A DNA stretch of 64,000 bases, taken from contig JAJEKV010000044.1 of NCBI GenBank assembly GCA_021234155.1, forward strand, positions 10,981,764 through 11,045,763, written 5' to 3'. The stretch's first letter is position 1, and every line of letters starts with the position of its first letter. Below are positions 33,956 through 45,072 of this stretch, piece by piece. The notes beneath the pieces are model-generated. The model searched no databases, was not told where the DNA came from, and was given only the letters and a program-made list of their open reading frames with translations. The translations under genes and the position numbers were made by a program. The stretch is from Isoetes taiwanensis (taxonomy: Eukaryota; Streptophyta; Lycopodiopsida; Isoetales; Isoetaceae).

Positions 33956-35921
33956 GCAATGGTTCTCTTCTTATATAGAAGAGAACCATCATTCTAGGGA
34001 AAGGGACGCCAGTTTTGGCGCCAGCTCTGCTTTTGGATCCAAGCTTTCTTTGTCACAAGCCTGCTATAGCGCAGGCTTTCTCTGGCCTTTTCTCCCATAA
34101 AAGCCTTGTGTCTTCCTGCATTCCTCATCGGCGTTTTCCTCAGGCTGAATCTTGTTGTTGTCGGAGTTCCCCCTCCCACCTCTTACTCTCCTATATGGGT
34201 TTTACTTTTTGTTTGGTGTTGGCCGATGGGCTTTTGCATTTTTTTCAGCGTAGAGCTTTCCGGAGGGCACCAAGGGAAGCCCACAGGTCGGGGCCTACAT
34301 ATATATTTTCTTATCTCGGCGTAGCCCGTGGCTTCGAGGATCATTATGGATCATCTCTTCAATTTGCAATATTAAGCTCTTGTATTTCTATTCCGACTTT
34401 ATAGTTTGCTGACTTTTGGCCCGTGGATGGCTTCTAACACATTTGATCATCGCCATATGGTTCGGTCTTGCGGTTTGGAGCTCAGCGATGTGCATGAAGA
34501 TGCTTTCTTTATGCATCCGGGTGAACCCTAGATTTCCCTATCTCGCACGTAGCCTCGTGGTTTCAGGGGATCCTCATGGATCATCTTTTCCATTTGATAT
34601 TGTGCTCTTGTATTTCTAGTCCCGCCCGTAGCTTGCTTACTCTTGGCCCGTAGATGGCTTCTAACACAGTTGACAATCACATGTGGTTTGGTCTTGCAGT
34701 TTGGAGCTCTCTGATGTGCATGTGGCTTTTTTTTATACCAGTGGCCAGGTGGGACGCATGGAGCGGTATCTTAGCGGGGCGGATTTGAGTCCTTTGCTTG
34801 GATGGGTAGCGCGACCTGATTTTTGCGATTGTTGGGGTTTGGGAGTATTCTGTTCTAGCCTTCTGATGTTCTTTGTGGGGGCCTGTACTCATTGTACACA
34901 CAATTATCTTATACGTTGGGTAGTCTAACCCGAGGTTGTATTTTTTTTACCCATTGGGGTTCATCATTTTGTTCCCCTCTTCACTCATTTTGGGATTCAT
35001 CAGTTTGTTTTCCCATGGGTCATTGTACTATTTTTTCATTCAGCTCGAGTGAAGTGGTGTTCCATTGAGCTGAATGAAAAAATAGTACAATGACCCATGG
35101 GGAAACAAACTGATGAATCCCAAAATGAGTGAAGGGGGGAACAAAATGATGAACCCCAAATGGGTAAATCAACAAACACAACCTCGGGTTAGACCACCCG
35201 ATATATAAGATAATTGTGTACAACAAGTACAGGCCCCCGTAGAACATCTAGAAGGCCGCTATACTGTAATGCTCCCAAACTGCAACTGCAAAAATCAGGT
35301 CGCGCCACCCATCCAAGCAGTGACTCAAATCCGCCCCGCTAAGATACCGCTCCATGCGTCCCACCTGGTCACTTGTATAAAAAACAGCCACATGCACATC
35401 AGAGAGCTCCAAACTGCAAGACCAAACCACATGTGATTGTTAACTGTGTTAGGAGCCATCTACGGGCCAAGAGTAAGCAAGCTACAAAGTGGGACTAGAA
35501 ATACAAGAGCACAATATCAAAATGGAAAAGATTATCCATTAGGAACCCCGGAAACCACGAGGCTACGCCGAGATAGGAAAATATAGGCTCGACCCAGAGG
35601 CACATAAAAAGCAGCTTCATGCACATAAGCGAGCTCCAAACTGCAAGACCGAACCATATGCGACCATCAAATGTGTTAGAAGCCATCCACGTGCCAAGAG
35701 TCAGCAAACTATAAAGTTGGAATAGAAATACAAGAGTATAATATCGAAAATTGAAGAGATGATCCATAATGATCCTCGGAAGCCACAGAGCTACGCCGAG
35801 ATAAGAAAAAAATATATATAGGCCCGACCCAGGGGGGCTTCCCCTTGGTGCCCTCCAGAAGCGCCATGTGCTACGTTGGGAACAAAAGCCCATCGTGTGC
35901 ATAAGGACCTTTCCCTAGAAT
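33956..35921 (+). mobile_element. Element E2 (2.0 kb) fused head-to-tail to E1
   Basis: Starts with the same 35-bp P sequence and ATTCTAGGGAAAGG as E1, directly after E1's last base. It ends with the same GTGCATAAGGACCTTTCCCTAGAAT series (split here: GTGCATAAGGA at 35898-35908, CCTTTCCCTAGAAT at 35908-35921). After a ~200-bp shared lead it consists almost wholly of a long inverted repeat. No protein is encoded. E1 and E2 look like members of one non-autonomous family with shared ends and different middles. Confidence 0.65.
34224..35895. repeat. Long inverted repeat, arms ~820 bp, 20-nt loop
   Basis: The left arm (34224-35046) is matched in reverse complement by the right arm (35067-35895), with a spacer of about 20 nt. 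Similarity holds along the whole arm with scattered mismatches and small indels. Each arm also contains a diverged direct repeat of ~230 bp (about 34310-34500 and 34540-34735 on the left), marked by ATGGATCATCT, CTCTTGTATTTCTA, GATGGCTTCTAACACA and GGTCTTGC-GTTTGGAGCTC. A transcript in either direction would fold into a very long hairpin. Confidence 0.9.
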
Positions 35922-36505
35922 ATCCTTTTCCATTAAGGTCGTTAAGTTAAGGCTAACTTAACGGATGACGAAGATATACATTCCCACTAGACTTGTTAGA
36001 GATCCCTTAGGTTAAATTCATAAAATCAACTTAACCTAACATTTACAATGAACTGGAGCTTTGCACTAGTAGTTAAGAGGCTTTGCTAGATTAGAGATAA
36101 TTGTTCATTTCTCACTTTTAGTTAAGAGATGCCACTAAGTTAAAGATATCTCAAGTACTTAGTTGTTGAAACCAACAATCCATGAAGAGATACATGGTTT
36201 ATTTTCTATCTCTTCTCTTTCCATATTTTCGATATTGTTTCTCTGTCTCTATTTTCTCTCTCTCTATTTGATCCTAAATTTTGATGTCTAAAAACAAAAA
36301 ATCACAAAGTCTAGTCTTTAATGTTCAGATATGCACAAAATATGCTCCAAGTTACCAAAACTAGCTCTCAATTCAATTCGATTCTAATGAATTGTCCCTT
36401 GAGTGGAGGCAATCCAAGAAACTTTTGAATCCTCAAGCTACTCTAGATTGTCAAAGAGGCAAAGAATATACCATATTCGCATAAAAAATAAATAACTTAA
36501 CTAGA
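35922..36505. mobile_element. Harbinger-type MITE, right part in copy A (cut by duplication)
   Basis: Continues the MITE from 26097 and matches 40235-40819. It stops at the A/B junction, so the MITE's right TIR is missing in copy A. Confidence 0.8.
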
Positions 36506-37204
36506 AAATACTTTGAAAGACAAATTTTGCACTCTCTAATATGCGCATCCTCTGGTAATCTCTTGTTGGTGCACAAGACAAGGTTGAAAGATGCAAAAGT
36601 TGTAGACAAAAATTCTTTTCCAATGCATCCGTAGACAATGTAGGTACCAGCTTGACAATGGCTTCTCACGAGGCAATTATTAATACAAGGATATCTTCCG
36701 ATACATTATGCTATAGACTAGATTTTTGCGGGAATAAAGACTTCTAACCAATGATGCTACCATGAAACTTGGCTATATAACCAATTTTTGGGTTGCCCTA
36801 GGGGGGGAAACCCTCGCTCATGTGGTTTTTTGGCATATTCTAAGTATATGCTGTAATATGCCTAAAATATACCAAAAACCACCCCAAACTGGTTGTTGCC
36901 AGTAAAGTGTTGGGCACCTGTGTATTATGGCCAAAGAAGAGGTAAAGTCGGGGAAGAACATGCCACAACATGGAAAGAAATGCCAAATTGGTCAATCCAA
37001 GCAGGGAGAAGCACCTCCCCTACATGGTTTCAAAGAATAGAGAATAAAATACTGCTGAGAGAGATGAGAAAACGCCGATGAGACGTTGATGAAGAACCTT
37101 GCCTAAAACAGCGATCTCCCAACCAGAGAAATCATGCAATGCATGCATGGCATGCGAGACATGCATGCTTGCCCTCTCTCGAATCTTGATCCAATGGTTA
37201 GAAA

Positions 37205-37823
37205 GGTCCTATGTCCTCAATTTCTTCGTTGTAGTTGCCTTTCTCAACGTGCGAGTTGAGAAGTGATCCCCCAGCCAATGTTTCGTTCTAAGCTTCCACA
37301 TTTCTAGACTATGAAGATCTATACCATTTTATAAAGTGGCATAAAATAAGATTCTTTTGCTGATATGTTAAATGGTATTGATTTTCATGGTTATTTCAAT
37401 GTTACTTGGTGCGATGGCCTTTCTCGACTCAATAAGTGTGATTCAAGCTCAACTTATTTATTTGTTCGCTTTGTAGCATCACTCAACTTAGTTTCAATGT
37501 CTTCAGTCCTATATCTTGACCAGATAATACATGCTCTGCAGCAATAGAAGGCATTGGATTGTCTGCAGCGCCTTAAAAGAAACAAGACTCCTGACAAATG
37601 GAAGGCTTTAGAGAGGTTGTGCAAATTATATCCTTATAGAGAGCTATCAGGACAATCACCAGATGATGAAGATGAAAGAATCTGTATCAGAGGTATGATC
37701 AAAGGCCTAAGGCTAGTTATTTTATCACAAATCTGGCTGAATAGGGTGAAACAATGTTTAGCGCCAGGCGGTTACAACAAGTCTCATTGTCAAGTCCAAA
37801 ATGAAGGTATACATTTTGTGTAA
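37205..37823 (+). repeat. Repeat family R, copy 4 (in copy B)
   Basis: Same order as at 22246. The frame at 37554-37823 (89 codons, MDCLQRLKRNKTPDKWKALE..., then PDDEDER) is uninterrupted here, whereas copy A has a TAG. Still no family recognised. Confidence 0.65.
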
Positions 37824-38339
37824 ACATGAAGATCATAATGAACAATGTGAGATTTCTGAATATCGGCACAACTGGAGCCCGCAAATAGAGCTCGAGTTTG
37901 CATTTTTTTGCTTTGAACAAGATACTGTCCACAAAGCACTATTCCTTTATACCATCGACCCCCCTCCCCCCCTTTTTTAAGCATGCCCCTACAACAATTC
38001 TGTGCAATTCTAGCATCCACGTGACTACCACTACGACATAGCATAATCACTACATAATTTCTGATTGTGCGGCCACAAAAATTAGAAAACCTCAAGAAAA
38101 TAGCATGGCTTCTCTTCAACCATGCTTTTCCTTTCATCGCCAGATCAAAGGACGATGCACGGGCAAATTTCCATCTTCGCCTTTGCGAGTGCCATTTCTG
38201 CATGCTAGCACAAACCTTTGGGACTCAAGAAGCTTATTCAGAGTGACAATTCTTCTATAATGTCTTCACAGGAAGAGTTGGTTCCACTTACAAAGCCTCT
38301 TTATCACTCCAGAATTAGCAAGTGTTTTTAGCAAGAACC

Positions 38340-38661
38340 ATGTGTTAAAGTGTTTTAGTAGTTAAGTGTTTCTTTATTAAGTTCCCTTTTTAACTCCATA
38401 TTTCATGCATTTAAACTGAGTACGATGATAATTCAAATCGCCAAGTTCCAGCATTTTCTCGTCTTCCATTGTCTTCACTCTTTATCATTGTCTTTAATAT
38501 TTCAATTGATCTATTAGCACTGTTCATGGAATATTGTCTGTGCTAAGGCTTCTGAATCATAGGTTATGGGTCCAGGCATGTAATCCATCTATATTAAAAT
38601 CTCTGTCTAACCCTGTCCTTTGTCATGTTCTGTGCCTTAATTGCCTTAACTATAGAATACA
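38340..38661 (+). mobile_element. Candidate 5' LTR end/leader of the copia element in copy B
   Basis: The sequence before gag (TAAGTGTTTC, CATTTAAACTGAGTACGATG, CCAAGTTCCAGCATTTTCTC, GGTTATGGGTCCAGGCATG) recurs in copy A (23400-23720) and, without gag, at 50216-51150 in diverged form. It is therefore part of the element's LTR or leader. A primer binding site could not be fixed. Confidence 0.4.
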
Positions 38662-41600
38662 ATGGAGAATGTTGGAACACTGAATGCCTTTGAGTGGAAG
38701 CTATTCCTCGCTTCACCAGAAAGAATTTTATGCTTTGGAAATGGAGGATCCAAATGATACTAGAGGATAAGAGTCTTCGGGGCACTTTAAATCTAGTGGG
38801 AGTTGTTCTAAATGAAGATGTTGTTGCTGGCCCATGGAATCAAATGCTTCAGCTAATGAAGTTCTTGTGGAAGAATGAGCCGCCGATATTGCAGAAAAGG
38901 ATTAAAAGGCACGATGAATCATTTGTTCTAGCCTGGATGACTCGTCTGCAAGGTTGGTTAGGGGAGCATTATCTGCTCAAGCTATTTGGAAAATTTTGAT
39001 GAGTCATTATGCATCAAACTTGGACGAAAATGGCTTGCACTAAGGAAGAAGTTATACAGTCTTTATCTGACTGAGAGCAGCAATTTCCATGAACATGCAT
39101 GTATGATGAAAGAAATGCTTGATGAACCGCAGGCCACTGGAGTTGATATTACTAAAGAGAAAAAGGTAAGCATGTTGTTGAATAGCTTATCTTCTACCTT
39201 TGAAGATGGTATTGTTAACATGGAGGGTCGTGCCTGAATACACTTTTGCTAAAGCCTTAGATAGGCCTAAAGCCAAAGTAATTTGGTAAGCATAAAACAA
39301 AGCACAGATTGTTACGGAAACCTTAAAATTCAGTAAAAGCAAAAGCAAAAGCAAAAAGGGGAAGAAGAGTAACAATAGGAAGTCGGTTTGACAACGACTT
39401 GTTACAGATGCCAGAAGCTCGGACATTTAGCAAGGAAATGTCATGTTGCACCATCTTTCAATGAATACCATGCAACTGCTGCAGAAGAGGAGAATCATAG
39501 TCAGGTTAATAAGGAATAGGAGGGCACCTGCATGGTTGCAAAACTATATTTTCTCAGTAACAAATCATGCTGTTGAGCCTTATTCCTATGAGGAAGCAGT
39601 GAAGCAAAGAAAAAGCTCATTGGGTAGCAGCTATGGAAGCTGAGCTTGCTTCCATTCGAGAAGCTGAAACCTGGACATTAATGGATAGGCAATATATGGG
39701 AGAGTTATTGGATCAAAATGGGTATTCAAAATTAAATATAATAGTGATGGGAGCATTGAAAGATTCAAAGCAAGATTGGTTGCTAGGGAATTTTTCCAAG
39801 TATATGGTATTGACTATGACAGGACGGCTTTGCTCCAGTTGTGAAGTTGACATCTATGAGGACTATTCTTGCATTTGATTGTCAACAACATTACCATATC
39901 CACCAAATGGACGTGACAAATGCATAAGGTTCTAATGGGTTTGCAACCTGATGGGTTTGCACAAGGTTCTAATCTGGTTTGCAAGCTGCACAAAGCATTG
40001 TATGGACTAAGACAGGCCTCAAGAGCTTGGTATGCCAGACTAAATCAAGTACTCATCACACTTGGTTTCCATATAAGTGCAAATGATCCAAGTGTCTACT
40101 CTCACTCCTTGCCTTCTCAAATAATAGTACTCTGCTATGTGAATGTTCTAATAATTTTAGGGCCATTTTCCATTCGCCATTAAGTTAAGTTAATTTAACC
40201 GGTTGGTTATCTCCTAACTTAACCAAAAAGAGATTATCCTTTTCCATTAAGGTCGTTAAGTTAAGGCTAACTTAACGGATGACGAAGATATACATTCCCA
40301 CTAGACTTGTTAGAGATCCCTTAGGTTAAATTCATAAAATCAACTTAATCTAACATTTATAATGAATTGGAGCTTCGCACTAGTAGTTAAGAGGCTTTGT
40401 TAGATTAGAGATAACTGTTCATTTCTCACTTTTAATTAAGAGATGCCACTAACTTAAAGATATCTCAAGTACTTAGTTGTTGGATCCAACAATCCATGAA
40501 GAGATACATGGTTTATTTCCTATCTCTTCTCTTTCCATATTTTTGATATTGTTTCTCTGTCTCCATTTTTTCTCTCTCTATTTGATCCTAAATTTTGATG
40601 TCTAAAAAAAAAAAAACATAAAGTCTAGTCTTTAGTGTTCAGATATGCACAAAATATACTCCAAATTACCAAAACTAGCCCTCAATTCAATTCGATTCTA
40701 ATGAATTGTCCCTTGAGTGGAGGCAATCCAAGAAACTTTTGAATCCTCAAGCTACTCTAGATTTTCAAAGAGGCAAAGAATATACCATATTCGCATAAAA
40801 AATAAATAACTTAACTAGATTGCTATCATTTTCTCACTTAATAGTTAGGTTAAGTTACTTCTTAACCGAGTTAAGTGTACCTCTCCTAGGTCACTTAACT
40901 TCTAGTTTAAAATAAGGGGTACCAGTCAGTGCTCAAATTTGAAAGCTATCCCTAATTTTCTTGTGACGGGCAAAAAAACTTTACGCCTTTCGCATGACAG
41001 GAAGTCTTTCAATTTTAACCTTTCAAATGCAAGACAAAAATCCCAAATGACAAAAACTATTTTTTATCTAAAAAAAAAAAAAAAAAAAGTTATAAAGTCT
41101 ATTATAAACTCGTAATAATATAATACTATAACCAAGTTTTAAATGTACATCAACAATAGGACCAGTTAAAGTTTTAACTTAACTTAACTTAACTATTATC
41201 AATATGAAAGTGCCCTAGTTAAGTTAACCATAGTTAAAATTTAACCAAATCCTAACTTAACTCGTAGTAACTTGAGTGCTAGTGTGAAAGCAAGTTTCTG
41301 TTATTTGCTCTATTTAACCTAACCTAACCGTTGGTGGGAATTGACCCTTAGCAGTTAGAGAAGAAGAGTTGATATCATTGAAAGAACAATTGCATAGGCA
41401 TTTCAGAATGGAAGAATTGGGAAAGATTCATCATTTCCTTGGGATCCAGATCAGGTATAAAAGGAAAGAATGGATGATGTTTCTTCATTAAGGTAAATAC
41501 CCGACAGATCTGTTACCCAGACTTGACAAAACTGCAATTCAGTTTGAACTCCTCTTGAGTTTGGGGTAAGCTTGACTGCTAATGACGATCCTTGTTCCTC

Positions 41601-42290
41601 CAACTTTATTTTATATTCACGATCAGTACAGGAACATTTTGGGAACTTTGAACTTTGCAGCAGTGTCTATTAGGCTAGATCTGTCACTGGCCTTGTCCAA
41701 ACTGAGCCAATTTGCTAATATTCTAAGACAAATTCATTGTTGCTCACTCAAAAAATGCTTACAGGGATACTAAACCTTGGCATTACTTTTGATACTAATG
41801 AAAGCAGGGAGGTCATTGGGTACACAGATTCCAACTGGAGTGCAGATGCACAGGAAGTCCATCTCTGGTTATGTATTTACACTTGCAGGTAGAGTTGTGA
41901 GTTGGAGTAGTTCAAAACAAAAGTGTATAGCAAATCAAACATATAAGCAGAGTTCTATTTAATTGTATATGGATGCGATGAAGTTGTCTGGTTACAAAGA
42001 TTGGCTTTGGGGCTGGGGATTCATGCAAATATAGGGATGACACTAATGGTTGATAACCAAAGAGCCATGAATGTTTCATATGATCCTGCAGAACATAAAG
42101 AATGAAGCTCATTGATATTACATATGATTATGTCAGAGATGTCTTTGGAACATGAACTCTTAAACTAAAATATTGCCCTATAGATGAAATAGTAGCAGAT
42201 GCAATGACAAAGGCCTTGGGAGGGATCAAGTTTTAGACATTCTTCAAGATGGTTGGGCTGAAGAAAGAAAACACTCAAGGAGGGATATTA
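38662..42290 (+). pseudogene. Copia remnant in copy B, lacking protease and integrase
   Basis: The ATG at 38662 starts a gag-like frame (MENVGTLNAFEWKL, then after a frameshift the gag domain with KNFMLWKWRIQMIL, LTESSNFHEHACMMKEML and STFEDGIVNMEG) to about 39236. A Ser/Lys-rich stretch follows, then RT begins (APAWLQNYIFSV, SYEEAV, about 39525-39660). The RT palm has ALYGLRQASRAWYARL (about 39996), and the catalytic YVDD reads YVNV. The 1.19-kb MITE at 40160-41347 splits RT, which resumes LAVREEELISLKEQL. RNase H remains (FTLAGRVVSWSSSKQKCIA) and ends near 42290. No protease or integrase sequence lies between gag and RT, so the parent was already internally deleted or lost it early. Not functional. 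Confidence 0.88.
40160..41347. mobile_element. PIF/Harbinger (Tourist-like) MITE in copia RT, complete
   Basis: 1,188 bp between a TTA target duplication (40157-40159 and 41348-41350). The ends are imperfect inverted repeats, GGGCCATTTTCCATTCGCC at the left and GGGTCAATTCCCACCAACG when the right end is reverse-complemented. Both then continue into GTTAAGTTAA / GGTTAGGTTAA. Removing the element plus one TTA restores the RT frame (VLIIL-AVREEELIS). A 3-bp TTA target is the PIF/Harbinger signature. The interior is AT-rich and full of TTAAGTTAA/TTAACTTAA motifs, with an A-run near 41071-41088 and no transposase. Confidence 0.9.
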
Positions 42291-42295
42291 GATAC

Positions 42296-43870
42296 TTTTT
42301 CACCGCTTTGTGGACATTAGATAATCCAGCTCCGGCATGTGTGTACGATTATCCATGGAAATTTCTTGCGCAAGGACAAGCCATCAAGTTGTTGGGGATT
42401 CCAGTTGGCATCCATGTTACTATGGGAGCTACATGGGAGGAGATCATTAGGGGCTTGGAGAAGCACTTGTTCTCTCTTGGAGAAGCTAAGTTATCTCTTG
42501 CGGGTCGCATTACAGTGGCCAAGTCGGTCCTTAGTAGTACCCATGTTTATATGGCATCCCATCGCTAGCCCCACGCAGATCAAAGTCGTGGAGCTCATTG
42601 CAATAGTTCAAGAACTTTATTTGGGCGGTCTTGAGGAAGGTGATGTGGTTAAGGTGGCTTGGTGAAATGCATCCTTCCAAAATGGTAGGTGTGGTCCGGG
42701 TATGATGGACTTCTTATTTGTGAGAGCAAAAGTGCTTATTTCAAAGTTCAATTGGAGACTCTGAATGGTGAGGATGACTCTTACGGGTTTCGCCTTCTTA
42801 GACAAGCTCTTGGTCACTATATCCCTCTAGGCAAGAAGGTCGTGAAACCGATCCTACCCCAGGCTTTATTTGGGACTCTACGTAGCCTTTTCCAAGTGCT
42901 TCTCCATTTTTGCATAGCTTGTTGACAGCATGGAAGGCATTCAGACATCTTGTCTGGCCATGCCCCTCTATCCACACCCTATTGGAGACTCCATAGTGGT
43001 GGGCACCAACGCCTGGACCCCTCGGACCTTCATTGGCAAAGGGTTCATCCCCTTTACACGGAGATGATGGGTTCTTGCGGTGTTGTCTCTATTCAAGCAT
43101 GGTATGGCGGGTCACCCACTTGTCTTGGCTTTGAATTTGGACAAAGTTCCGCTCTCTCGTTGGGATGTATCTCTATGGGAGAAGGTCGCTGAAAATTTGC
43201 CTCTAATAGTGCAAGTTGGTGTTGCTGAAAGGGTGCCATGGGACTGTCATAAAAATATTCACAAAGGCAAGCACTTTGTGAGATCAATATATCGCCTTCT
43301 TTTAGCACCACAACCCCTCCAGTTGCCAGATGGGTGGCACCTACAGGTTCCATAGCCCACTTTCATATATAGCGATGGCTTTGGGATAGGTTGCTCCACC
43401 CTAAAGTCTCTGTACTGTGGTGGCAGGTTATCCACAGGTGTTTGTGGGTTAATGCCTTTCGACATCGCTATGATCCTCGCATATCTGCAATATGTCTGCT
43501 CTGTCTTTCAGACGTTGAGACTCTTGAGCATTGCCTCTTTGATTATCCTGAGGTTCAACCAGCGTGGTCCTGGCTACAAGGTTTGTTTAACAGTACATTG
43601 GACTGCCCATGCATCCTCTTGGCGTCCTATCCCAATGCATGGCCTCCAGCTAAACAAAGGGCATTCCACCTTGGTTCTGGTTGCCTCGTATGGTCGATAT
43701 GGGAGCGTCGCAGACACCACATTTTTCAGGGCATTAATTCATCTACTAGTAATAATGCCCAGTGTTGCTGGGCTAACATTTTGAAGTGCTTAATGAACTT
43801 ATTCAATCCACATACCCTGCAATTTTCCTATGAACTCTCTTTTGTTTCTGTATTAATACGTTCACTATGA
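42296..43870 (+). pseudogene. 5'-truncated L1-type LINE ORF2 remnant
   Basis: Starts in the post-RT region typical of plant L1 ORF2 (KLLGIPVG, then KLSLAGRITVAKSVLSSTHVYM, 42380-42560). After several frameshifts it ends with a zinc-binding RT-associated domain (WWQVIHRCLW, CLLCLSDVETLEHCLFDYP, about 43414-43560) and a C-terminal tail to 43870. The endonuclease and RT core are missing. It begins just after the end of the copia RNase H (near 42290), so it probably inserted there. No poly(A) tail remains. Confidence 0.85.
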
Positions 43871-44480
43871 ACTATCTTTTGTTTCTGTATTAATAGGTTC
43901 AAGTTTGTATTTTAGTTTAGAAAGGAAAAATGCATGCAGTAAAGATTTAAATCACACCCAGCTGTTTTATTGCATGAATGCGTATGCCAAGTAGTCCTTA
44001 TGAGCACACCCAATTGTTTTATTATATGAATGCATATGCCAAGTAGTCTTTATGAGCACATCTGTTTATACATAACTATAGATTCAAGACCTTTTTAACA
44101 TGATCATTACGTGCACATCCCAAGAAAAGAGACAGTTTCTATCATTTTTGCGTAAGAAGGTTTTAATCACCCAATTGTTCTAATCCATGAAATGTCTATG
44201 CTCATAATTTCGTAGCCATGCAACAATAATTTAAATAATCTCTTTGAGTGTGCTACAAATATATACTAAATACATTATTATACATATACTAAATACATTA
44301 TTATACGCAAACTCACAATACATACTAAATGCACTATTATACACAAAATCAACTCACATAACCATTAATAATGCACTGACAAATGTTGTGTACTATAATT
44401 GCACTATTATACACAAAATCAGCTCACATAACCATTAATAATGCACTGACAAATGTTGTGTACTATAATTGCATTTCTTT
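43846..44480. repeat. Cluster of short tandem duplications
   Basis: Three side-by-side duplications: ~36 bp of CTATGAACT-TCTTTTGTTTC near 43830-43900; ~58 bp with TTTTATT-CATGAATGC-TATGCCAAGTAGTC near 43962-44060; and exactly 70 bp, GCACTATTATACACAAAATC..., at 44331-44400 and 44401-44470. Small AAATACATTATTATACA repeats sit just before. 44481-45072 shows a weaker echo of the same family and no gene. Confidence 0.75.
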
Positions 44481-45072
44481 GCTTGCAACATTTTCTAGCA
44501 CGACACTCTAGATATTATCCCATATTTCTAAAAGATCATCATCCCATCACTTAAGTTGCCAAATGTGAGACTACGTTAAAGTGCATAGCTTACAAATGTT
44601 TATGTTTATGCTTCGTATATTGATATCCCAAGAAGTCTTGATATGGACACATTTGTTTATTCATGTTCATGATCTTTGTAACATGATCATTATGTGCACA
44701 TCCATGTGCGAGATTGAGAGTAGGTTGTTTTTTTGCTTTCTAGAGTGCTTGGAAGATTGGGATACAAATGGAATCAAATAAGAACTTAAACTCAAATCAC
44801 ATTTAGTTAGAAGCTGCTAATAGGGCATGCCTTTTGCATATTATATATATGCTGCAGATGTTGAAACATAAAGCCGTAACCCTTTTTGGATGCCACAATG
44901 TGCAGGCTGCTGAACAAAGTTCTTAACTTGAAGATAGGTAACTCAAACACGAAACGTTTTATACTTGATGCATGGCCCAAAGCTCAACTTTTCATATTAG
45001 CTCTGTAGCTTTATTGTGAATATGATGAGTCAGTAATGCAGAACTAATCTTCCAAAGGGACCCCATCCAAAT

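Larger units (their letters stand above)
15516..36505. repeat. Tandem duplication, copy A (interrupted)
   Basis: Sequence blocks 15516-16059, 22088-24520, 25540-26097 and 35922-36505 match 36503-40819 in order and orientation at high visual identity. Between them lie three insertions absent from copy B: 16060-22087, 24521-25539 and 26098-35921. Copy A also has two internal deletions in the copia gag relative to B (near 23831, about 170 bp, and near 23885, about 40 bp). The A/B junction at 36503-36505 shows a 3-bp microhomology (AGA) between the unit's start and end. Confidence 0.88.
36503..40819. repeat. Tandem duplication, copy B (4.3 kb, nearly uninterrupted)
   Basis: Second unit of the duplication. 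It starts AGAAAATACTTTG directly after copy A and follows copy A's blocks to 40819, inside the Harbinger-type MITE. The MITE then continues past the duplication end to 41347 only here. Copy B therefore shows the pre-insertion sequence for each insertion in copy A. Confidence 0.88.

Noticed and set aside
26098-35921. Calling E1/E2 Helitrons
   Set aside because: Tandem fusion fits, but the ends are inverted repeats. The 3' end reads CTAG followed by AAT, with no proper TC start and no clear A/T insertion site.
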